64,000 nt of DNA, from NCBI RefSeq assembly GCF_005239225.2, contig NC_133299.1:12032967-12096966 (forward strand), read 5' to 3'. Position numbers and translations under genes: made by a program. Positions 51,060 through 60,811 of the stretch are shown one piece after another; within the stretch, counting starts at the first letter, position 1, and each line of letters starts with the position of its first letter. Under the pieces are notes generated by a model. The model made no database searches, was not told the origin of the DNA, and saw only the letters and a program-made list of their open reading frames with translations. Source of the DNA: Populus alba. Taxonomy: Eukaryota > Streptophyta > Magnoliopsida > Malpighiales > Salicaceae.

Positions 51060-51860
51060 ACACGAAGAGGTTCATGTAATAGTAAACTAGCCTCTTTAAT
51101 CCGTATGTGATTTTCCATGAATTGCTTAACTTTGGGCAAGCTTTCATCTAGTAAGGCATAAAGTTTTCTCTAAAAGACATGTTCCCTTACTCCTCTTATC
51201 AAGGCTTCTAAGGCTAGTAGCTCAATTAATTCTTGCACCTTAAGCATCTCCTCATTGAATCTCTTCAAATATAGTTGTGTGGTCTTGTCCCCTTGTTACA
51301 TAACATTAAACAGCTTTTTGAAGTTTTTCTTGGCAATTATGCTGGTGTTAAAGTGAGCCACTAGCTTGGTGTGGAGGATCATTAAACCCTTCAATAGAGT
51401 TTTGTTTTAGGTTGTTATACCAAGCACGCACAGATCCTTTAAAGGTTGTAAGGAATATCATGTACATTGAGTCACTATCTTATATCATCAGTTCCAAGCT
51501 ACTATACACATTTTGCACATGCTCCCTTAGGTCGGTCGAGCCATCATAGTTGTCCAAACTTATTTTCATAAAAAAGTAGTCCTCAAGGAGTTGAGTGTTG
51601 AATATATGTCTGGAAAATGGAGAAACTCTCCAATGATGGGGGCTATAAACATTCCTCTAAGTATGCTTATGCACAAATTGTCTTCTAGTACTTTGTCTGT
51701 TGGGCTTTTGGAAGCTTGGAGAGCTTAGCATAGAACGACGGTGATTGGTGTCCGTTCCATAGTAACTAAGGGGGAGTATGTTCAGAGTATTTGTTTTATG
51801 CATGGGTGTGACAATGGAGTGAGTGATCCCTTCAAAAACTTTCATAAATGCCATTTTGTC
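51060..51860 (-). pseudogene. retrotransposon gag relic (minus)
   Basis: Broken minus-strand frames give KLVAHFNTSIIAKKNFKKLF, YLKRFNEEMLKVQELI, EALIRGVREHVF, LYALLDESLPKVKQFMENHI and IKEASLLLHEP. This is the gag domain of plant Ty3/gypsy elements, where a KFxxSxxAKK, YLxRFNEExLxV, EALxxGVRE order is typical. Several stops are present. A homologous relic in opposite orientation lies at 54530-55300. Confidence 0.75.
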
Positions 51861-51989
51861 TAGTCTCTTCTAAGTAGTGTAATCATCTACAGGCTCTTGG
51901 TGCAACCAGTGGCCCTAAAGTTAAGGCATTATGTGCTGTTATGGGTTTTAAAACTTGCTAGGGTGGCAAGATCTAATTTTGCCCTTTAG

Positions 51990-52600
51990 TTATCAACGCG
52001 GTATAGGAGAGATGCTCTGAAAATATAAATGTAATAAAGAATGAAGATTGTGAACTTATGTTTTGAAGGTCTCATGATGTATTTATAGCCCATGAGTATT
52101 ATCCTTTTGTGAACCGGAGGATCTGAAGTGTAATTTTACTTTGATCGCTTTTAATGAGGGATAAATATTCCTTACATCTATATTAAGGTTAATGGAAATA
52201 TGATAGGTCCCTGAAAGACTTTTATACACCTAAAAGGTGTAAGGAGATTATGATCCAAAACGTCAAATGTAGCTGAGCTCATTGAGGCTAAGCTCTTCCC
52301 CTAGACTAGACCTAAAGGAGGTGGGTCCTTCACTTGGCTTAGCCTAAAGGAGGTTGGGTCCGTCCATTGGATGAGTCTAAAGGAGGAGGGTCATCTCCTT
52401 GGGGTGTATCCCGGGAAGGATGTTTATTTCCTTTGGCGTGCCCTAGGGAGGATGGTCTGATCATTCCCTTTGAGTGTACCCGAGGAGAATGGTCATTTCT
52501 TAGGTTTGGCATGCATATGGAGGATGCTTATTCTCTTGGGTGTAGTCAGGGCTTATCACACTACCACGTTCAATCATAGTTGTGTCTGGCTTGTGCCAAA
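51990..52600 (-). mobile_element. LTR (family D) of the minus gag element
   Basis: On the minus strand it starts near tgataagccctgactacac, includes a 33-37 bp minisatellite, then gggctataaatacatcatg (TATA at about 52081) and the pre-gag leader. It lies upstream of the minus-strand gag relic, as a 5' LTR should. Confidence 0.6.
52315..52550. repeat. minisatellite in the LTR, 33-37 bp units, about 7 copies
   Basis: Units start with variants of aaaggaggagggtcatctcc, each followed by 'ttggggtgtatcccg' or 'tttggcgtgccctag'. They are head-to-tail and diverged. The plus-strand ORF at 52367 simply reads through it. Confidence 0.75.
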
Positions 52601-52829
52601 CCCACCACGCCTTCACCAAGGTGTGCTTGTGTTCCAAAAAATTTATATTTATAAATCTTTCTTGATCCTGTGTTTTATTGTATATATATATATATATATA
52701 AAGATATACTTACAAAACAATTACGCAAATAATAATTTATATACATTTGAGAATCGGTTGGTCAACACTGTTGTTGAACATGAAGCAATCATCAACCTAA
52801 AGTTCGACATCAGATAGTTGAAATTACCA

Positions 52830-53105
52830 ACATGATGCTATATATTCCAAGGTACTACTTCGGCTTCAAAGATTTCTCTGTTGTGTTATCAAAAGAAAAG
52901 CGATCCAGGCTTCTCATAGGTAAGTAAATTAGTGTTGGCCTTATCAAACTATTTTCATTTTTAGTGATTTTATCATGTTGACAAATCTATGGACAGCACT
53001 TCTCTGTGTCGTGTCACAGATGTTATTGGACGGGTGAAAGCCATGCAACCCCTTGAAAAAATATTGGTTAGTGGACAGATTACTGGACAAACACGAATTC
53101 ATTCT
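52830..53105 (+). pseudogene. possible RPA/DUF223-type OB-fold fragment
   Basis: The frame reads IPRYYFGFKDFSVVLSKEKR and ends LLI at a donor-like g|gtaagtaaat (about 52920). After about 65 bases it continues STSLCRVTDVIGRVKAMQPL and EKILVSGQITGQ. The pattern 'IPxYxF-F-DF ... LTDVIGxV' is that of plant replication protein A-like (DUF223) OB folds, which occur in RPA1 paralogues and Helitrons. Only one domain can be seen and no gene model can be built. Confidence 0.35.
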
Positions 53106-53399
53106 TGATAGTCTAAAGTCCCATAATTTCTAATGCTTTATGCCACTTTCAAATTCATATCAATTACAAGGGAGAAGATATTCGCGTTTTAACCAGGATG
53201 CCGTCCAGTCTTATGAGTTTAAAACCTATCATGTACATCTCTGGTCATTTACTCACTACAGCTATATCCTAACCTCCTCTTTTTGCATCATTTCAACTTT
53301 ACAAACCGAATACACCTTAATAGCATTACACTTTAATCCTGATATTCCTGAGACATTAACATACAAGCATTAGTAAGTAAAAAAATTTAACTCTTTGCC

Positions 53400-54230
53400 A
53401 CACCGAATAAAACATGAAATACTTTTCGAAACGCACCTAACATGCAATAATGCAGCTATGGACAAGTTCCTTCCAGTATTGAAAAAATACCATCTTCATG
53501 CCATGCCATCTCTTTCATCAAAGAACAGCGCAATGAAAACCGAGTCACTGTGCAACAGCTATTATGTATGAACCCCTTTAAACATATGGTAAACACCACA
53601 GCACTCAGTCTCTATTTTTTCCCGACAACTATCTAAATAAAATCTTTCTTCCTAGATCCACTCCTCGGGCTCGCCCTAAACAATGCGATCCATTTTTTAT
53701 CTTTAATATACTCAAGCAACTTGCCACGCCCAAGTCTTCCTTGAAAAGTTTTCTAAGACCCCATACAAGTATCTAACTATTTTATACAAATCCAATATTT
53801 ATTATTTTTAGTAAAATATAACTCAAAATTTAACAAAAATAAAATTACACTCAATCTCCTCTTCACAATAAAGACTCATGGGCTATAAATACACTATGAA
53901 TCTTTCAAACTCCTGGTTCACAATATTTTTATTTTAAATATTTCAAGATACATATTTTCAAAATCCATCTCTCTAAAATATCATTACAATTTTTCTCCCT
54001 ACAAGGTTACTAGCTTAAGCATCTAAGAGTCCCTACATCCATCAAAAGAAACCTTTTACAAGTAACGGCTACCAATCACCTAGGCTTTCCATATCTAGCC
54101 ACTAGACACCTTTTATCTAGGGAGATCAATCATATTGTTTGAAGTAATAGATTAACCAATTATTCAACTCATCAATTTTATTCTTGTAGGAAACTGATCA
54201 AAAATCTATTAGTTTCTAAAACTTGTTTTT
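53400..54230 (+). mobile_element. LTR (family D), opposite orientation
   Basis: The segment around tcatgggctataaatacact (about 53878) matches the TATA region of the minus-strand LTR at 51990-52600, followed by ctttcaaactcctggttcac and the leader. It lies upstream of the plus-strand gag relic. The 5' end is uncertain. Confidence 0.55.
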
Positions 54231-54529
54231 GATATTTTAAGTCACCATGGCATAACTAAGACACATCTAGGCCAGGACATAAGACAAATATACTCATTAC
54301 CATGAACACTTCTACCCAACCAAACCTTCAACTCATTAGGCAAGTCCTCACTTAGGCCATGTTAACAACTCAATGGCAAAATTAGAACTTATCCACCTCA
54401 ATAACTCAATAAGTCTGGACACCTTTAGTAAAATATGCCTAGCATTATGGCCACTGACTACACTAGGCACCCATAAATGATTATACTACCCTGAGGAGAC
54501 TAGACATAATGACATTCTTGAAAGTCCCT

Positions 54530-55300
54530 TAAGTGGTCGCTTGCACCATTGCAATACCCATGTATAGAATTAGTATTCCAGATGTACTCCCCCTAGCTAA
54601 TGTGAGATGGACACCAATTACCGTAACCATCGTTCCATGCCAAATTCTTCAGGCTCCCAATAGCCTAATAGACAAAGGACGAAGAGATAGTTTGTACATG
54701 AGCATACTCAAGGGAATGACTACAGCCCCCATCAATGAAGAGGTTCTCCCTTGTCCAAATAAGTATTGAACACTCGACTCTTTAAGAACTATATTTCTAT
54801 AAAAATGAGTCTGAACAACTATGATAACCCGGCCAACTTGAGAGTGCATGTAAAGAATGTACGTGGTGGCTTAGAGTTATTCATCTGGGATAGTAACTCA
54901 ATGAGCAAAATACTCCCCACAATCTTTCATGGGTATGCGTGTGCATTATACAATATTTTAGAGCCAAGCTCCATTGAAGGTTCAGAGACCTATACGCTAA
55001 GATAGTGGCATGCTTTAGCACCTACATACTTGCCAAGAAAAACTCCACGAAACTATTTGATGTTACCCAACAAAAGGACGAGTCTACACAGGTATATTTA
55101 AAAGAGATTCAATGAGATGCTAAAGATGGAAAAACTACTTGAGTTAGTAGCCTTAGAGGCCTTAATTATCGGGGTAAAGGAACATGCCCTCTATAAAAAA
55201 CTTTATACCTTACTAGATAAAAGTTTGCTCAAAGTGAAGTAAGTCATGGAAAATCACATTCGGGTGAAAAAGGTCAATTTGCTATGATATGGGTCTCTTT
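54530..55300 (+). pseudogene. retrotransposon gag relic (plus)
   Basis: Plus-strand frames give MSLNNYDNPANLRVHVKNVR, LELFIWDSNSMSKILPTIFH and YNILEPSSIEG. After a shift come phrases equivalent to AKKNSTKLFDVTQQKDEST, ALIIGVKEHALYKKLYTLLD and VMENHIRVKK. These are the same gag family as at 51060-51860. Broken. Confidence 0.75.
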
Positions 55301-55680
55301 ATTTGTACAAAGACAACCGACATGAAAGACCTTTTTCAAACAAAATTATTTTCCTAATTGAAATAAAACCTTGAAGAGAAACCATGAGGGATCAACTCAC
55401 GGGTATTTGGTGTATCCTAAAGATTTGTAACTCTCTTGAATCAAAATAGGATCAATATTCAAAGTTATAAAGGCAATCAAAGCGAATACCATGACGCCAC
55501 TACCAATACATATTCCTTCTAAGAACCTCCCTCGTAACTATTACTCAGATCACCTCATAACAAATAATCCTCAATAGAAATGCAAGTTTATATTAGAAAT
55601 GAAAATAATGCATGTCTAACATGCATTTCTTATCTCCAAATCTCTAGTGAAGGCTTTCGAACACTTTCCAAGAAAGGGAT
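55301..55680. other. post-gag region, not readable
   Basis: Between the gag relic and a tandem repeat. Decayed retrotransposon DNA without a recognisable domain. Confidence 0.35.
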
Positions 55681-55935
55681 TGATCTTGAATCCCTTATTC
55701 TTTAGTGCAGTCTCAAATTGACACATTCTTCAAATGATGTCTAATGATCTCTCTCCAGTTCAGTAGGAGTTGATCTTGAATCTCTCAATATTTAGTACAA
55801 TCTCAAACCAACATATTCTCCAAATGATGTTAAAATACCTCTCATCAATTCGCCAATGATTGATCTTAAATCTTCTGCCTCTCAAATGCAAATATCAGAC
55901 TACCATAACTCTTCAAATGGAACTCTCATTCCCTC
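55681..55935. repeat. tandem repeat, exact 90-bp period, about 2.8 units
   Basis: tgatcttgaatc or tgatcttaaatc starts at 55681, 55771 and 55861. Each unit carries a 'tctcaaa..aacatattct(c)caaatgatgt' block about 35-60 bases later. The constant 90-bp spacing (30 codons) with diverged sequence suggests an old, possibly once-coding repeat. Confidence 0.85.
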
Positions 55936-56551
55936 CCCCCACGCCATCACCAAGAAGACTATAGAACTCCCACTCTTTTCTCTTTTCTTCAATTGAAGGC
56001 TCTCACACCTCATTTTGTTCTTAAACAAAAATTAAAATTCCTTTTTGTTTTTTTTACAAACTGGAGAGCCATGTCTTAAGAGGCGGCACGATAGACGGAT
56101 ACGATGGAAATAGAATACTACACGCACAAAAGCATACTTAAAGTGTGTGTCGTCAAAATGTTCAAATTATTCTCTCTGCGATCAAAGTTAACGTAGTAAG
56201 CAGGACATCACTTTACTCGTCTTAGCTGTAAATCATAAGAATTATAATAACGGACATACATCCATAGCTAGCCATCACCATTGATTAATTAACCAAGCAA
56301 TAAACATTGGATTAAAATACAAAGCATAATAAAATTGGACCACTCCATGGAAAGTGTGCGAGCTAAGTCCAAATTATTTCATAATTCGACAGGCAGAAAT
56401 GTGTTCGGATCGAAGAAGCTATTTCAGAGTTTTTATTTTATTTTATTTTGATGTTATTATATTAAAATCATTCAAAAAACCATTTAAAAAACACATCTAT
56501 TTAATATTAAAACTGCTTTTCCTTGCCATCTGCCAAACTCATCATTCCTCA
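55936..56551. other. spacer and USP 3' flank
   Basis: No gene seen. The right part contains the presumed 3' UTR of the minus-strand USP gene. The 114- and 131-codon plus-strand ORFs overlapping 56354-56918 are shadows of that gene. Confidence 0.5.
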
Positions 56552-57402
56552 TCAGTGTTTTTCCTTGACGATGGTCACGGGGCATGGAGCATTGGCCATC
56601 ACAAAGGCGCTCACACTCCCCAACAGTATCCTGTGTTCACAGCACAACCCCACAACAATCACAAACCAAATTTTATTTTTATTTTTATTTTGCTATAAAT
56701 GTGAATGTTTTGGAAAATCAGCTCATATTAATATTTGTTTAATTAATTTGTATTATCTATTTGTTAAAAACAGATTAAAGCATGTTAGTTTTGAAATTAT
56801 AGGGGTACCTTTGAACAGTGCCAAGTCCCCTGCTTCCCATGACCAAAGAGTCCAGCTTCATATCTTGGACTGCATCAAGAAGCTTCTCTCTGGCATCTCC
56901 TCCCCAATACAGTTTTGAAACAACTCTCACCTAAGATGATTCAACAATTCAATAACATCAAATTCTACCCACTAAGAGCACAGATCAATCTGTAAAATGA
57001 CTGCTCGTATTACTAGGAATACCTTTTTCTGTCGTGAAATGGTGTCAAGCATATCAAGAACTTCAATATCTACTTTAACACCATAGTTTTTCAAAACCTC
57101 GGGTTCTTTGAACTCATCCAGAGGAATAAGAGCTAATCGAGACATCAAAACACATATCAGATAAAAATTAAAAATAAAAAAAGAGGGATATATCATGTAA
57201 AAAGAAAAAAGGGATTTAATTACTTACGAGACCCAGACTCAGCCCAAAGTTTGTTACGAGACTCGTCAAGGGAGTTGGAATTGACGTTGATGAGGTAAAG
57301 AGTGTCCCCATCATCGACCAAGTTATCAATGGCCCATTTGAGAGCGTTCTTGCTGCTCGGCGAGAAGTCCATAGCCACACCAAGATTTCTGTCTCCAGGC
57401 AT
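56552..57402 (-). CDS. universal stress protein (USP domain), small plant type
   Basis: USPs are small ATP-binding or dimerising proteins linked to tolerance of hypoxia, drought and oxidative stress. Four exons join in frame: 57402-57228, 57132-57023, 56930-56809 and 56630-56552, all GT-AG, giving 161 residues, typical for single-domain plant USPs. The start is [20 protein letters not shown], with the beta-1 strand and the conserved D-F-S. The ATP-binding G-2x-G-9x-G-S motif is complete: [15 protein letters not shown] in the C-terminal part, followed by [16 protein letters not shown]. It is therefore predicted to be of the ATP-binding (MJ0577-like) type. An intron-1 boundary read as GTAAGT gives the family phrase GSPLIPL. 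No defects were seen. It has no functional link to neighbouring repeats. Confidence 0.96.
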
Positions 57403-57980
57403 CTTGATTCTCTTCTCTGTCTTGGGCTCTGGGTATGTATGATCTTACGAGGGAAGGAAGAGATGGAAGAACGACGAGTCGCGTGAGAGTGCCGAAACCG
57501 AGAACAAAGAAGACGATGTTGTTGTTTTTTACTTTTCGGAGTGGAGGGTTGGAGTCCTTTTTTTCTTTCCTCTGAGTGGAAAAAAAAAGAAAAATCAAAG
57601 AAAATAAGCAAAACACATGGTGTGCTGGGTGATTGATTCTGTTACTATGGGCCCGATCCCTTATGCTTTACATCTGAGCGGGCCACCTTCATGTCATGCT
57701 CTGTCATTTTCTTTGGAATCCGTGTAGGCGACGCTGCTTCAAAACTTTGTTTTTATTTAATTATATAAAAATTAAAACAGATATTTATACAAAAAGTCAA
57801 CTATTAATTTTTTAGTATAAAATTTATTTTTTAATTAAAATTATCTTATCGCATACATAATTTTTTTATTTTAATAATAACATGTCTATTTTTATACGTA
57901 GCATAGTTTATTAGATTATTTGAGAGATATTCAATTTCAATATATTCAGAGCGTTGCTTGACAATATCCTGAATAACCAT
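57403..57980. other. USP upstream region
   Basis: Contains the leader and presumed promoter of the minus-strand USP gene. A pyrimidine-rich leader (minus strand, about 57530-57600) reads as an overlapping ORF but is not supported as coding. Further right it is AT-rich. Confidence 0.45.
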
Positions 57981-57981
57981 C

Positions 57982-58786
57982 TTACTTTGAACCTAGTTTA
58001 CCCTTGTTCTCCTTATTATCTTTCACTTCCAACTTTCTAAGTATCAAGTCTCTAAATATAAATCTCTTGTGTTTTACCTTATTGTTATGATATTGAGTAG
58101 TTCTATATCGATAAGTTTCACTCCTCACTACTACAGTCAACTGGGATTCTTCTAATATATCTAGGTTGTTTCTTAATCTTTGCTCATTAGTTTTAAGGAA
58201 GTAATGGGTTACCCTAAGACTTAGGCACCCATTTTCAGCTAGTATCATAACCTCAACATCATTTACAAGGAGAAATTGATTTTCCCAGTGTATTTTGTTT
58301 AGTCGTTCTATAGACTTATAAAATCCCATTAAGTAGCTCTGCCTACTCTTACTTGGCTTCTTGAGCTCATTGAGTAGGATTATATTGGGGAGCTCGACTT
58401 GACTGTTAGTTGAAGGATGTGGCACTGAAAAAAACTTGTAATCAATATGGAGTCTCTAACATTGCTCTTTCATTTTATGGTTGTCAAACTCCATCGTGTC
58501 ATCAGTTATCAAGACTTTAAATAGTCTAAATCGACATGTAATGTTATTTTAAATGAAAGAGATCACTTTGTTAATTGTTATGTCCGTCTAGGCCTTAGCC
58601 TCCATCCATTTAATGAAATAGTTAAATGCTTCCAGGATAAATTATCGGTTACCCATAGCCTTAGAAAAAAAAGAGCTCAGGACACCCATCACTAACTAGG
58701 AGAAAAGCCAATGGGAGGCATTTATTGCATCTTTAGTCAAATCTACGGCATCATGAAATATGGTTGGCCAATAGAAACCGGCCTAG

Positions 58787-58790
<4 letters not shown>
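57982..58790 (-). pseudogene. Ty3/gypsy integrase relic
   Basis: Minus-strand frames from 58790 read YRPTMFHDAVDLTKDA, then FNYFIKWMEAKA, NNITCRFRLFKVLITDDTM-FD (core domain, the D of the DDE triad region being readable) and, in an open 147-codon frame (58425-57982), TNEQRLRNNLDILEESQL, YRYRTTQYHNNKVKHKRFIF and DLILRKLEV (integrase C-terminus). Stops separate the core from the C-terminal part. No accompanying reverse transcriptase or LTR was found nearby, so this is an isolated fragment. Confidence 0.85.

Positions 58791-58821
<31 letters not shown>
58787..58821. repeat. (GT)n-(AT)n microsatellite
   Basis: About 8 GT followed by about 9 AT units, adjoining the integrase relic. Confidence 0.9.
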
Positions 58822-59149
58822 AAGTGTGTTAATTCAAATAAAAAATAACAATAAGAGATCATATGTTGATTTGTGTTGTTATTGCATCTAACTTTGAAGA
58901 ATTAGATTGTCCTTTATCCCACCAACCTCTAAACTTTAGTTTTATCTAGATCATTGGCTCCCTGATACAAGTCATATTATTATATTATTATTTTTAAAGT
59001 AAAAAATATTAAAGTGTTGCTAACATGTTTTTTTAAAAAAAAAATTAAACTTGAACTCAAAATATGATGTATATTATATGATATCTTTTATAAAATATTG
59101 ATATGGTGATACATTAGTTGATATTGTTTTTCAAATATTAAGACAATAA

Positions 59150-59448
59150 TATATTATATTAACTCGATCTAACAAGTAAAATCTACGATCCAGGTCATGA
59201 GATTGTAATCCCTATAAGAAGAAAATCAAAATAAATTATTTAGGTTAATTTTTAATCAATTCTATGTTGAAGGAAAGTTTTTGAAAAAAAATATTAAATT
59301 AAATAAATAATTACACAAGTCAACCCAGGTTAACCTACCAAACATGCAACCTGGTAATGAGATTAGGATGACTCCATATAAAACAAATAAAAAAAAAATA
59401 CAAAGTCTAATTTGTAATTAATCAATGTTGAAAAATTAAAAAAAATCA

Positions 59449-59480
<32 letters not shown>

Positions 59481-60120
59481 CAACCCATGTCAACTTAAGT
59501 AAACATGTTAAAATCGTAACTTGTATCATGAGACTGAAATAACTTCATAAAAAAATAAAAAAAAATTTACAAAACTTTATTTTTTTAAAAAATCCAATAT
59601 TAAAGATTGAAATCAAGAAAATAGAAACAAACTAACTAAATTTGTGAGACCAGCATAGCTCCACAAAAACTAAATTGAAAAAAATTACAAAACTCATCTC
59701 TCAAACTTAATATTAAAAGATCAAATTAAAAAAAAATAAAAAAAAAATTGAGTTGTTAGATAGTAAAATTAAAAAAAAAAAATCAATTAACAATGAATTC
59801 AAGAAATTTAAACCGAGTCGACCCATGTCAAACTTGCTACTCAAATCGTAAGATCAGGATAACCTAATAAAAATCAACTAAAAAACAATCATGAAACCCA
59901 TTTAAAATAAAAAAATCAATAAAAAAACTATAAAATAATTAAAATTAACTTAAATGAACATGTCAAATTTATATTTCGTGTTATAAGATTAAGATAATAT
60001 CATATAAAACAAATAAAAAAAAACTTAAAAAGCTTATTTTTCTAATCAATCTAATGTTGAATAATAAAATTAAAAAAAAAAAAAACATTAATTAAAAAAA
60101 ATAACTAATAAAATAACTCA
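59150..60120. repeat. degenerate tandem repeat, unit about 150-170 bp, about 6 copies
   Basis: Each unit has the order 'caacccatgtcaac(tt)', 'catgagattaggat(a)act(tc)cata', 'aaaacaaataaaaaaaaa', 'caaa(a)ctcatttttc', 'aatc(aat)ttaatgttgaa' and 'aaattaaaaaaaa.tcaattaa'. Starts are near 59155, 59312, 59481, 59640 (weak), 59815 and 59945. An (AT)n tract lies at about 59454-59480. Non-coding, with wording related to the dispersed repeat at 13.85-14.7 kb. Copies are 60-80% alike by eye. Confidence 0.75.
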
Positions 60121-60186
60121 AGTTTACCCAAAATTACTTGATAAACCCACAACATGGATTATAATAAATTAATAAAAAGCTCAATT

Positions 60187-60188
<2 letters not shown>

Positions 60189-60221
<33 letters not shown>
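60189..60221. repeat. (ATT)n microsatellite
   Basis: About 11 ATT units. The ORF over it is an artefact. Confidence 0.95.
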
Positions 60222-60811
60222 GAAGGAATGGACAAATGAACGTATCTATTGGAATGCACTTCAGTTTTGTCTCCAGTTTCTTTGATGAACGTTAATAAAA
60301 CAAACAATGTATCACTGAGCAGCCAAGCCAAAGAGTTCAATAAAGCGCTTGGATGACTTGCATAGTTCAGATCAAAAGATATCGAGATCTGTTGCAAGCA
60401 TTAATAAACACAGCGAAGTATGATCATCTACAGAAGAAAACGTATGCAAATAATATTGACAACTTTGATCTTGATAAACAAGACTGGAAACAAGTTGAAT
60501 TACAGGAGAAACTCAAGTTACCAACTCCAATATAGTACGAATTCCCTTCTCTATGCACCTCGAAGCCAAAATTTAATTCAATTCTCATACAGAAATATTT
60601 TCACCTAAAACACAGAAAATTGTATGAGACGATGGACATATTTCACACTCGAGCAAAATCCCATTCCAACTGCTATTAGCCAGATTCCATCCATATAGAT
60701 GAATACAAAAGAAGGATTTTGACTATCACTACAAACAGTGGGAAGGAGCTTCTCAGTGGACAAAAAAATAGGAGCCTGTAAACGGGCATCGTCGGCATTT
60801 TTCTAGTTCGA
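60222..60811. other. 3' flank of the gamma-adaptin gene
   Basis: The part next to 60812 is the expected 3' UTR of the minus-strand gene. No separate gene was seen. Confidence 0.5.

Noticed and set aside
57216..57616. 131- and 96-codon minus ORFs overlapping the USP first exon
   Set aside because: They are other frames of the USP leader and exon 1. The frame starting at 57402 is the one that splices into a full USP domain.
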